Positions 53,189 through 64,000 of a stretch of DNA of 64,000 nt are shown piece by piece; position 1 is the first letter of the stretch, and each line of letters opens with the position of its first letter. The stretch is from Dryas octopetala (lineage: Eukaryota > Streptophyta > Magnoliopsida > Rosales > Rosaceae). A program made the translations under genes and the position numbers. The stretch is from NCBI GenBank assembly GCA_963921425.1, contig OY992833.1:29684698-29748697 (forward strand), in the 5' to 3' direction. The notes below the pieces were generated by a model that saw only the letters and a list, made by a program, of their open reading frames with translations, had not been told where the DNA came from and did not search any database.

Positions 53189-55804
53189 AATTTCTTAATA
53201 TATACATATGTATATATATATATATATTTTTTGGGAGCAGATTATTATTATTATTATTTTGCTATAAACAAAAAAAAAAGGGAGAGAAAATTTGACCTCA
53301 GACCTTAGATATAAGGGTATATATCCTCAACTAGTATAGCTATAAGCCCCCATATATTGAAAGTAGATTATGGTAACCATGGGAACCAAGAGGTCATAGA
53401 AGACAGGTAGTATATGGACAGCGAAGTATTGTTTTTACACTTTTTTTGCACTTGTCTTATTATCAATTCTAATGCTGATCGAAATAATGAAATCTGCTGG
53501 CAATGATCGAACTGGCAGGACGCAGGACTTTTCCTCACAGTTAATCAATTATTGGTAAGGCAGCTGCTGAAAGCCTATAGCCGGATAGCCCTATACACAA
53601 TATAAATGCGTCATAATTTGTTTTTCCAAGAGGAAAAAAAAACCGTCATAAAAATGTTGTGGCAGGAGATCAAATTGGGCGGTCCACTAATTAATTAATA
53701 ATAATTGACATATATATATATGTACAAATATATGAAAAAGATAAAAAGGTTGCTTGGGGTGGTAGAATTTGAGGGGAATATAATAAGGTGACAAACAAAA
53801 TAATTCTGTAGCCCAAAATAAAATGCGGCAAAAAGGTCCTGAGAGAGGCAAAAGGTGACTGGGTTGTTTATAAAAATGGCATTCGCCTTTGAGCTTGTTA
53901 AGGTTTTCTATTTTTCTTGATATTTTCCCCAAATTTAGGTGCCTTTGATTAATGCTTATCAAATTGAGACCCACTTATTATTTAATCAATAAAAAAAATT
54001 TACATTTTTATTATTTCATCAATTTCAATAAAATAACTTTTACTAAATTAATAAAATAATATTTTTTAAAAATATTTGCCTCATTCTAAGTGACAAACTT
54101 TTAAAATAACAAAATTTCATGTCAAAGTGCTTTATGGGTTAACAAATGACACTTTTGGCCTATATATTTGTCTCATTCATTGGTAATGCTCTAAACTAGC
54201 TTTTTTGTGTAATATATATATGTTCAAATAAGTCTTTTTGGCCTGTTTGACATAAAGTATTTAGGATGCAATAAGTTTTAACCAACTAGAATAATGGTAT
54301 TTCTCTTTTTAATATTTAAATGAATCATAATTTTGATTCCTGTTTTCTTAGATGAAAAATGATTTTTTTTTTTTTTTTATGCCTACCATTTGAAGAATAA
54401 TAGGACTTAAAAGCTTTCGATCTTGCTATTATAAACAAAGCATAACTACATTGTTTAAATCGGTGATTAGGAAATCTCCTATCAATTTATTATCCAACTG
54501 GTCTAACTCGCCTAAAATACCATGAGTTGGATAACCCAAAAAATCAATATGAATGAAATCTCCTGTGACTCGTTTGTTAAAGTAAATTTGTTAAATCTTA
54601 GGATCACCTTTAATGAAATAGTAAGAATTATCACTAGATTAATATCTAATTCATACCTAATAAAATTTATAAGTTGAAGGACCATTAGAGCTAGCTTAAA
54701 CGCGTGTCTACGAAATAGATGAGAACAAGATGAGAAAAATAGTTGAAAATAGAATTTGATCAAGTCAAGCATTATCGAATTGGATCAAGGTGTTGATTCA
54801 CATGGATCACATATTCAAATATACTTCACTTTACACATAATCATACCAATGATCAGTTTCCTGTCTCTATTTGCTACTGCATTTCTGATTTTTTGCTATC
54901 CTCATCAAGATCGGGAGCTGCATTTTACTTTTGACGGAGATCAAATACGCCAAAGTTGATTCCTCATGATAGCTACGGGAGATAATGCATGTGGCCAAGT
55001 ATTATTATTTAACGACAATTAGCATGAACAAACAAATTAATCATAAACCAAATCCACAAAGAAAACAGAAACCAAATCCAAATTAATCAGAGGACGCGTG
55101 ACTGCGTAGTGCGCGCACTTTACAATGGCTAGCTTGACGTGATGCATGACGCTAGCAAAGCAAGAGATCTATGAATTCTTGAAAAGTGATAACACATCGA
55201 AAAGCCACAAAAACCCATATCTTGAATTCTTGATTAATAAACCTTTTCCTATATTCATCATCTTCTTCCAATATTATTTATAATTTCGCGATTAGGTATT
55301 TATTGTTATTGGGAATATCTTAAGTAATTTTATTGTAAATCATTTTTGTAAAAAAGTGTGATCCACCCTTGTGGGACTCACAAAGATTCATCCTATTTCT
55401 ATTAAAAATTAATATATAAAATAGTTAATTAAGATGGTTGAAATAATTCAATAAAAAAAAAAAGACAATATAGTTTTATTCTAATTTCACTACACTACCA
55501 CTGATCAGTAATATATGGATGGTGGTCGATCATCCACCCACGTGTCCTACGCACATGATTTGACTCAGATCAAGATGATTGGAAGTTTGGAACTCTTTAT
55601 AAATCACACAGATACTGGTTGTGATTCAAAGATGAGTGGGGTGGCCGGGCTAGCTAGGTGCGGTCCAGGAAAGGACCAAGTCAAGTGGCCGGTCCCTGCA
55701 CATGTATATGGCTCAGTGACTCAGCAGACACTTGCACCAATTCTCTATATAGAATTCTTGAGGTTTTGGTTGTGATGATATGGATATCAGTAGTGCTAAA
55801 CATC

Positions 55805-55958
55805 CCATATTTATATACCATAATTTCATATCATCTTATGTGGTAACTTACATGGTATTCATACATTGGACACTAAAAAATAAAAACAAAAATCCAAAAA
55901 GAAAAAGAAAAACTTTATCCAGTAAAATAATGACACGTAAGATGGTATAAAAATATGG
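55805..55958. repeat. Short inverted repeat of about 150 bp
   Basis: CCATATTTATATACCAT at 55805-55821 is the inverse of ATGGTATAAAAATATGG at 55942-55958 with one mismatch. It may be a decayed MITE. Confidence 0.55.
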
Positions 55959-56639
55959 TATAAGTGGAGAACAATTATGGCTTTTAAGGATCAATTAGTA
56001 TTGCATGCATTTTTTGACAACATGATCATCAAGAGTAGTTAATTCTTGTAATAATTAAGGACCCCAACCCCAATCCCGTCGATGTGAGATTGTGAATTGT
56101 AATTCTCTTTTAGAATCAGACGTTTCATTATTTGCATTCTAGCTAGTTAATTGTGATTGTTATGGATCGAGTCAGTCATAGAAATATAATAAGTGCCTTA
56201 CCTAACTAAAGTGATAGCCTGGAGAACTATTGGAAGAAGGCGATATTCTAAGATAGTAGGATGTGAAGTTTCAAGAAAAATTTGGAAAATTAATCCAAAT
56301 TGAAGTTAATTAATGATTTTTTACCTCTTTTTAAATATTTAAAAATTTGACCTTCAAATCTTCAATTAGTGCTCGAACACCTATCGAATACTATTTAATA
56401 GGATTCGAGTACTACTCGAGAGAGGTTCGAGCACTACTCGAGAGTTAAAATTCTTTAATTTTTAAAAATGATTAAAAGTCTTTAATGGCAACCAAAATGT
56501 GTTAATTTTCTACATTTCTCAAGTTTTAAGGATATAGATGTGTTATTACGGAGCTTTCAGTTTATATATATATATATATATATATAACACAATTGTACAC
56601 AAATGGATAGGTGGATTTGATTTTCAGCTGACTACAATT

Positions 56640-56687
56640 GGGGGTTGGGGGTTGGGGGTTGGGGGTTGGGGGTTGGGGGGAGGAGGA
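56640..56687 (+). repeat. G-rich 7-bp tandem array (GGGGGTT)n
   Basis: Six G tracts of five or six bases are spaced by TT, followed by AGGAGG. The array has the sequence form of a very stable G-quadruplex on the plus strand. Confidence 0.9.
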
Positions 56688-57196
56688 AAAAAAGATAACC
56701 TGAACAAAATCACTGACTCACTGACATGTGGGATCTTTGTAATTATTTAATTGTAACATTTTGGTAACGCTAATTTTCTTTTGTGAAGAAAATAGTTGAA
56801 ACCTGAAAAAGGGTTTGTATTTGAATCTGTCTATTATTGATAAGAAGAATAGACGATATTTATATCAACAGTTTCACGTGGGATCGTCTGTAAATACGCA
56901 ACAAGAATATTTATAGAGATTTATACGTACATATTATATTATACGATTCTTTCATCTGTCCATAAAATCTAGCTAATGATCGAAGAAAAAGTGATTAAGG
57001 TGGTGAGTTTCTTCTTCCTTTTCTATCTTCTTAGTTTTGTTTGGGATTTTAATTTGCGGCTGTACAGCAGGAAATATATAGAAAGAGGACAAGAGGTGGA
57101 ATTCGGTATGCATTTGGATATATATGTTCGGTTGTCCAAAAAAGATGTATGTGATTGTTGGGAATCAATTTCAATCTTATCTATATATACAACAAT

Positions 57197-57583
57197 GCTC
57201 TAAAACTAACTGGTTAGTAAGTTAATACAAAGATAACTACCATGCTGGGCCCACTATACAATGTAATTTTAAAATTCGAACCATCCATTTTTTAGGCCCT
57301 ACTTCAAAGATCATCTCTATAAAAAATCTCTAAAATCGAAAATCATTTAGCCATTGGATTATGATAACAATTATTTATATACTTTTATCGAAAATAGTGA
57401 CCATCTATTTATTTGATCACAATTAGATGACTAAATGATTTCTAATGTAGTTGATTTTTTACAATGATGATCTTTGAAGTATGACCTAAAAAATGGACGG
57501 TTCAGATTATGAGATTAGTTATGTGGTGGGCCCAAAAATATAGTCAGTTTCGTATTAACTTAATAACTAGTTAACTTTAGAGC
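57197..57583. mobile_element. Fold-back MITE, copy B
   Basis: Left arm GCTCTAAAACTAACTGGTTA and right arm TAACTAGTTAACTTTAGAGC are inverted repeats. The match continues inward (CCATCCATTTTTTAGGCCCT against TAAAAAATGGACGG), so almost the whole element can fold into a hairpin. The ends have no obvious target duplication. It is better preserved than copy A. Confidence 0.8.
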
Positions 57584-58942
57584 ACTCCTCTATATATATA
57601 TATATATCATATTTAGAACTTAGATCGAAGTCGATTTCAATGCGGAAAGGACAACATTTGATGCAAATTCAGAATATTCATGGATTAATTGGTGGATCAA
57701 CACATAAGTTTACTAAACACTTAAATTTATCTATTTATACCTATAACACTTTTCAAAAAAATTTACCAAACCGTTAACAGTTAATTGTTATCACAGTATA
57801 GTAATACTAAATTGGGCCTTAATCAACAATATAAATTATTATGAAACACGACCTACTTTGTCATATATAGATTGTTAGTTGAGCTTTTCACATATGTTTT
57901 TGTGATTATAAATAATTTGATAAATTCTTTGCGATTGCAACTATTACATATTTACATGGCAAGTGGCTGAATGAAATAAAAGAAACCAGAAAATCCCTAG
58001 AGATCCCCACTCTACATTCTTTCTCGTCCTCTCTCTCATAATGAAAAATTGAAAACCCACCATGACCATGACGTGTGGTCCTTGACTCCTTTGTTGGTGT
58101 TTACATATCGTGGCAGCCAAACAGACCCCAACTTACGTGGCAAAATCCTCTACTTGGCGAGGAAATGGTTGTAAATCGATCAATGGAACATGTTATGTAT
58201 GAGGCACATAGCATGCAGTTCCGGATGGGTTTAAAATTTCGGCTTTGGGCCCAAAGACAAACATGGAGATTTTAGGCATCTCATAATTTCAGTGCAAATT
58301 CTGACACTATTGTCCATCTTTCGGTGCATGAGTTGGATAGCATAATATATATATCCGTAGGGACTGCCTTTTTCTGATCAATTTGGCACATATTAGTGCG
58401 TCCGCCTAATAAATCCAGTTTCTGGTAGAACAAGATCAAGTATTATTGTAGTTGACAAATCACAGCATCGACACGGTCAAATTCCAGTAAATAAATCTAA
58501 CGTATCAAACATGTTACTCTAATAATTTGGTCTTCGGCCCTCTCCCTCTATAATATATATATGATAAGTGTGCATTATTGTCAATAATATAATATTGTGA
58601 CGATGATTATATGCATGATTATGCCATACATCTATGCATGATTATGTCCCCAGTCTTCCTGATTGCGACTGATATTTCGACGTACACTGACCATGCAGCC
58701 ATTGACAGAAATCAATTGTCTTTTCTGATTTTGTAAACAGTCTCAACGTCATATGGCAAAGTCTCTACTGCTTTAGGGCTTGAGTGGGGTTGGGAGGTGC
58801 TCTCATAAAAAATTAAAATTGAGAGCGGTTGATTTGTGCTCAACTTTTCTAAGGCCACTTGCTCTCTCTATCCTCTTACTTACATTGATATACTATCATA
58901 TCATATATCATATCAGTTACTCCTAAAAATAACATTTCATGT

Positions 58943-59108
58943 CATTGTACCACATTTGTAATACCACATAATGTGATTTCTTAATCACCCTTAATCTGTA
59001 ATACCACAGGATGTAATTTTTTAGTCACCCTTAATCTTTTCCTCTGTCTCTCTCTAACAAGGATAGCTAAGAAACCACATCATATGATATCACAAATGTG
59101 GTACAATG
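58943..59108. repeat. Fold-back inverted repeat, 17-bp perfect core arms
   Basis: CATTGTACCACATTTGT at 58943-58959 is the exact inverse of ACAAATGTGGTACAATG at 59092-59108. Weaker complementarity continues outward to about 58900 and 59125. It is probably a small MITE. Confidence 0.7.
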
Positions 59109-59533
59109 ATATGATTCCCCCCTATCATATTTAATTAGTGACGCTATTGTCAAACCTAAACAACTCATTCTACTCAATCACTATTACCATCTCAAAAAAC
59201 CGTTTTTTAACAAATAAAAATTATCTCAAACCAATCCACTGACTAGGAATTGTGTTTGTTATTTCAAACAAATTATATTCACGAGATAAGAAATCGGGGG
59301 GAAAAAATCAACAGCGTCACTGAGAATGAAGAGTTGGAACTCGGACGAAAGTTACAGCTTGACAGTCCTTCTACACTATAGACAATCAACATCACTGAAA
59401 TTCCTAACTAAAAAAGGCTAAATAAAAAGATGCAATAAGATTAAAAAGGAAGCCATGAGAAGAGGGGGTTCTTATAATCCTTTTTCTCTTTTTTTTTGTT
59501 GAGAGAGGAGGGGCTTTTACCACTGATATTAGA

Positions 59534-60913
59534 TCAATCCTCAAATTCATGCATGTGATCTAAAAGGTAGTTGGCAGCCAATTCTTCGCTCTTGTTGCAG
59601 GCAAAGAACACCTCCAATACAATTGCTCGATCAAATCCCATTGCTTCAAGCTGGTGAGGAAAAACAATTCAACGATGAGAAGGCAAATTGTCATCTCAAA
59701 ACACGACTGAAAACAAATCATAAATAGTTAAAGCAAATTTGACGTCTCTTAAAACATTTATAGGGCACTCTTTTCTGCTTTCACCTTAACTGTATTCTTC
59801 AAAACAAGTTCTAAAATGCACGGGTTAATTTATAGTATTTTTAGAAAATGAAGAACTTACTCGTTCTATGGCTTCACGTTCCTCAGGAGTAACAGTTACT
59901 GCCTGAGGCATCGCTGCATCCAGTTGCCCCAGTATGTTCCTATAACAAATTGACAAATGAGCAACATAAGCATCCATAATCCTCTAACAAACATGTAACC
60001 AAAAATTTAAAAAAAATTAACTTAAAAGGCAAAATATTAAACACTCACCCTTCTCCACCTTCCACAGGTTCATTAATCAGGCGAAGAAAGTCAGCCTGAT
60101 GCTGTTGAATTAGCCTCATAAGATGAGGATTTTGTTTCCCTAACTCTTGAAGCATAGGCTGTAACAAAAACAAAGGAATGAGGGCCAATAGAAGAGGGGA
60201 AGGAAATCATATTTGGTTGGGGAAGAAGAACCTGCAATATTTGTGGATTGGCCTGCACCATAGCTCGCAAGGCTTGGAACTGAGACATAAACAACACAAA
60301 ATAGAGAGTTACAAAGCCAAAATATTTACGCGCAACTGCGCAGAGAGAGAGCAAGAGAGAGAGCAAGAGAGAGAGAGAGAGAGGACCTGTTGGCTGTCAC
60401 GCAGAAAATCAAGATTGCCTGCACCAGCAGCACCAGAGCCCACACTCGGAAGGCCCTGTTTCCACAAAAGTCAAGTGTATCACAGAAAAATTCTCCCCTC
60501 ATTATTTATCAGAGAATCTGCATGATAACTACCTGAGGGAAGAGGTCTAAAGGATTGGCATTAGGTCCACCTGAAGGAGTGGATGCTGGTTGTGTTGATT
60601 GCAGAGGATGTGCTGGAAGGTTTACACCTTCCCCACTCACAGGGATACGGGCCGCAGGTGGAACTTCAGGTTGCTCAGGGATACCCTTCAAGAAACGCCA
60701 AATTGACGTAAAAAATAAAAGGCAGCAATAAACTAAGGAGTGGCAAGAATAACCAATTAACCACTTCTTTTTTGTATTGAAAATGACTACTCTTATGTCT
60801 TATGATCTCTTTCGTCCAAAACACTATTGAATCATTGTTACCAATGTTCATGTCCTACAGTGAAGACTACTGGAAATTTATGCAATAGAGAACCATGATT
60901 TAGAAGATATACG

Positions 60914-60954
<41 letters not shown>

Positions 60955-63364
60955 AAAAAAAACTTTTGCAACATGTAAATTTTTCATTATTAATATCTTC
61001 ACTTACAGAATAGAGATAGTCAATAGCTCTCGCTGGATTGTTGAAAGCAGCACGAAGAGCACGTACAACAGTATCCCTATCCCAAGTACCTCCACCCATA
61101 TCCAGAATTTGCTGAATTGTTCCCTCCAAGCTGTTTCCAGCTACCAGATCAGATGCTGCTTGGCCGTAGGGATCAGATTCAGAACTGCTTCACAATTACA
61201 TTGAATTGTTTTTTAAGAAAACAAGAGTATAGAATGCAATGATGAAGTTGGTAAGGAAGGGTGTGGCAAAAGAAAACATAGGCAATAATAAATAGATGAA
61301 TATGGAAGACATGGGATCCAGATTTTAAACTTAAAGCATCACCAGAAGGGACAAAAGTACTCACACTGTAGCGGCTGAAGAGACAGGAGCAGGCGTGGTA
61401 ACAGATGCAGGCCTGAGAAATCAAGAAAAATTGCAAACAGAACATGTATTGTAAAAGGTGCACAAAATTATCGTACAACTAAAATTCCATACAAAACAAT
61501 GGCATGAAAGATCTCGGACTCACGGTGCCGAGGTTGCTACGGGGGCCTGAGGTGTCATCGGTGTCGCAGCTGGAGCTGGAGATGGTGCACTTGGCTGTGG
61601 TGCCTGCACCAAAAATATCATATTCCAGGATATCAGCATCAGATATAGGGCTTAACTATTAACTCAGTAAACAGAAAATCAAGGCTTCCAACTTCTTAAA
61701 TTGTTAATATAAACCAGCCAAGTTTAACTATTTTGAAAGAAATTACATAGAAACACTAAACATGAAAACTGTTTTCTCAGCCACTAAAACAAACATCACC
61801 TAAAGAAGATGCTTATAATTTTATCACACTACTAGGAGCATGACCTACAAATTTAAGCATCAGAATTTAAACTTGACCCCATGAGGCTATCCAAACAGCT
61901 GTATGTTAATGCACAATTTTCAGCCTTAATAGAGCCATCCCAACCCACACAAAGTAACTACACTCACAGCCCAACATAACGTGTGAAGAAAGAAATTTAA
62001 TATAAACACTATAGATGCATCCAAAGAATTTTTACCAATGCAAGTAGTAACATCCATCCCCCTTCCACCCGAACACTATAAAGAATAACCAATGAAAACA
62101 ATTAAAAAAAAAAAGATTTCATTCTTACCTTAGTCGTAGTCGCAGTTGATGCACTTGAACCATCACCAGATGAGCTCTTACTCTAGAATTTTTCAGTGTA
62201 TAAAGTAAGTACAAAAGGAGTTGAGCATAATAACAACTTGTCATCATTCTAAACAATCAAAGAAAAAAAGATTAAGCAACATTACAGATATTAGCTGCTG
62301 AGTTGCTTCATTGTGAGCAAGACATAAACTATAGAATACAAGCATAACTACTGTCACTACTTTATTTATTTATTATTTTCCAAGCCCTACTGTCACTACT
62401 TCATGTAGAACTCAACTCAACTACGTTTCTAAGCTCCCCAGTGCCAGTTTAAATTCTAATTTGTTACCAATATATTCTTGCTTTGATCCTCTTTCTAAAG
62501 CTAAAACTATTCTTTAACACAATCTAAATGCCTGATCTACAACACACCCAAACACACGTTGCCTACAAATTTGGGTAGAATTTATCTTGAAAAAGTTTTG
62601 TTTCTTTTAAGAAAATAATTCTTTCAAGGAAAGAGTAGCACTCTAAACTCTAAAGTAAGGAATAGAAAAAGAAATATACCTTTGTCAACATTATCACAAC
62701 AAAGCTATTTTCTGTAACTTTGTTTTCGTCTAATGTCGTGTTATCTTTAAGTACTTTTCCTTGATGAATTAGCATCTGTTGCGTAGCAGGATATACATCG
62801 GAACCTTGAGAAGTTTCTATATGTTTCTTCACATCAGCAACCTGGAAAGAGTGGTTTTCAGTCATGAATAATGTAACTTGAACAAACCACCTACATATCC
62901 TACAATTACAATGCTGAATTTCATCCCACAGTCTCCCAGGCCTTGGTTACAATATGCCATTGTACTCTATGATGTTCTATACCTTACAACTTGCAACTTG
63001 CGATAAGCAAAGAAGAAAAATTTAAACCGAAAAAGCAAGAAAGGAGTAATTTAACAAAGAAAGTATAACTCCCCAGATTCCAATTCCACCATAAACCAAC
63101 ATACTCACACATGTTAGTAGAAAAAACCCAAGTCCAATTAACGTAAACACGCCAAAAACAGAAAAACCTGTTAATGCTTGCACATTAAGTTCTTAATTAT
63201 AACCAAAACCCTAGAAAACGTTCATTCCAGTTACGATCATAATGCTCATTACAAAATTTAAAAAATAGTAATAATAATTTAGAACGATTGAGGCTAACCG
63301 TGTCCTCAGGCTTCACTTCGATTTCGAAGTGAGTGCCCTTGAGAGTCTTCAAAAAAATCTTCAT
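59534..63364 (-). CDS. RAD23: Ubiquitin receptor RAD23 (UBL-UBA shuttle protein)
   Basis: RAD23 carries ubiquitylated proteins to the proteasome and supports nucleotide excision repair. Twelve coding exons in order: 63364-63299, 62841-62680, 62182-62129, 61603-61524, 61412-61365, 61184-61007, 60685-60533, 60455-60387, 60279-60232, 60158-60049, 59939-59861 and 59650-59534; 1164 nt (387 aa, stop TGA). The UBL domain is residues 1-76 ([20 protein letters not shown] to VVIMLTK). A Ser/Thr/Pro/Ala linker follows. UBA1 is about 156-196 ([20 protein letters not shown]). The STI1/XPC-binding domain is about 259-318 ([30 protein letters not shown]). UBA2 is about 342-383 ([20 protein letters not shown]), ending HEFED. 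Length and domain order fit the Arabidopsis RAD23C/D type. Introns hold a (TA)n tract near 60914-60952 and a (GA)n tract near 60340-60382. Confidence 0.95.
60914..60952. repeat. (TA)n microsatellite in a RAD23 intron
   Basis: A nearly pure run of about 19 TA units in intron 6 of RAD23, about 55 bp from the donor at 61007. Confidence 0.95.
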
Positions 63365-64000
63365 CTTCTGCTACTCGGAATCGCCGACTGTAGACTCTCG
63401 AAGCCTTTGATCTGCAAAAGGGTTGATGAAGCCGAATGCGCAAGTAAAGTGAAGCAAGAGCAGGAAATGCCCAAATTTTCTGCTTTATATAGCAGGGCTA
63501 GAGGTGCTCACGAACACGCGCTACTGAGCGAATGTGAGAAACGCGCAGTTGAAGGAGCTTTGGATTTGAGGTGGGCGGTGGAGATGGGAGCGTGGAGTTG
63601 CTGTTGTGTTAAGAGAGTGCGTTGTTTGCGTTGCTGACTGGTAAGTATAAAGGGCCAGATTTTTGTGTCCGATAAGGACTTTGGCAATTTTGCTGTTAAG
63701 TTTATCTTTGTGGTTGGTGTCAATAGACCTTCAGATCACCGCTGGATTCAGAGTCCTCCACCGCTGACGCGGACTCGTTGAAATTACTGTTTTTCTAAGG
63801 GTTGTAGTTTTTTAAAACCCATTCTGGAAAATATCATGGTAGGCGTAGCCGCGTAGGCCAGTCCATTTTTTATAAGTCTATGCTTAAATCAATTACAATC
63901 TAAGCACATCTCCTTCATGTTGTTTGGTATTTCTTTTGGAAATTTTCATGTTCGATATTTACAAATTAAATAAGAAAAATAAATAACTCAGAAGATGGTA
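63365..64000. other. RAD23 5' UTR, promoter and flank
   Basis: The 5' UTR and promoter of RAD23 occupy about 63365-63700. The plus-strand frame at 63329-63637 overlaps the RAD23 start on the other strand and shows no motif. No second gene is visible up to the window end. Confidence 0.5.

Larger units (their letters stand above)
52649..59533. other. Gene-poor region between NPF and RAD23
   Basis: Very AT-rich. It holds a pair of related fold-back elements (52854-53188 and 57197-57583), two smaller inverted repeats (55805-55958 and 58943-59108), a (TTA)n run near 53239, a (TA)n run near 56561 and a G-rich array at 56640-56687. No gene is visible. The last about 150 bp before 59534 are probably RAD23 3' UTR. 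Confidence 0.6.

Overview
The window is nuclear DNA of a flowering plant. Genes have many short GT-AG introns with AT-rich intron sequence, protein families are plant-type (ALMT, NPF, plastid pyruvate dehydrogenase E2, ISTL, HMA-domain proteins), and the intergenic DNA carries hAT-type elements, fold-back MITEs and a solo LTR. A woody eudicot such as a member of the Rosaceae would fit, but that is a guess. Positions 50830-51029 are a run of exactly 200 N, an assembly gap.

Layout. (1) 0.3-6.8 kb: two tandem minus-strand ALMT anion-channel genes, both with six coding exons in frame; copy 2 carries a 415-bp solo LTR in an intron. (2) 7.4-11.7 kb: a minus-strand gene for a predicted plastid multi-pass membrane protein of unknown function, with a broken duplicate of its 3' end downstream. 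(3) 11.9-13.5 kb: HOP2 on the plus strand, divergent from gene 2 with only 238 bp between start codons. (4) 14.2-16.1 kb: ISTL, an IST1-domain ESCRT regulator, minus strand. (5) 20.9-26.5 kb: PRP4 kinase, minus strand, 12 coding exons, one with a GC donor. (6) 27.9-30.3 kb: two small HMA-domain (CxxC) genes, minus strand, tandem. (7) 31.9-35.9 kb: a BAH plus Agenet chromatin-reader gene, minus strand. (8) 39.3-41.8 kb: a 2.55-kb non-autonomous hAT element with perfect 8-bp target duplication. (9) 43.0-45.6 kb: plastid PDC E2 (LTA2 type), plus strand. (10) 46.4-47.6 kb: an ACD11-type GLTP-domain lipid transfer protein, minus strand. (11) 48.3-52.6 kb: an NPF (NRT1/PTR) transporter, minus strand, with the assembly gap in its third intron. 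(12) 52.7-59.5 kb: gene-poor DNA with fold-back MITEs and a G-rich array. (13) 59.5-63.4 kb: RAD23, minus strand, 12 coding exons.

All exon joins below were worked out by hand from splice sites, reading phase and remembered family conservation; every gene model closes in frame to a length typical of its family where I know one. The genes are ordinary unlinked housekeeping, transport and signalling genes; this is not an operon or a gene cluster. I did not find a new multi-gene system. The best material for a second look is the transposon archaeology (solo LTR with an empty-site paralogue, complete hAT element, MITE family), a likely gene-conversion tract between the ALMT copies, GC-AG introns, and the uncharacterised plastid membrane protein with its possible bidirectional promoter.
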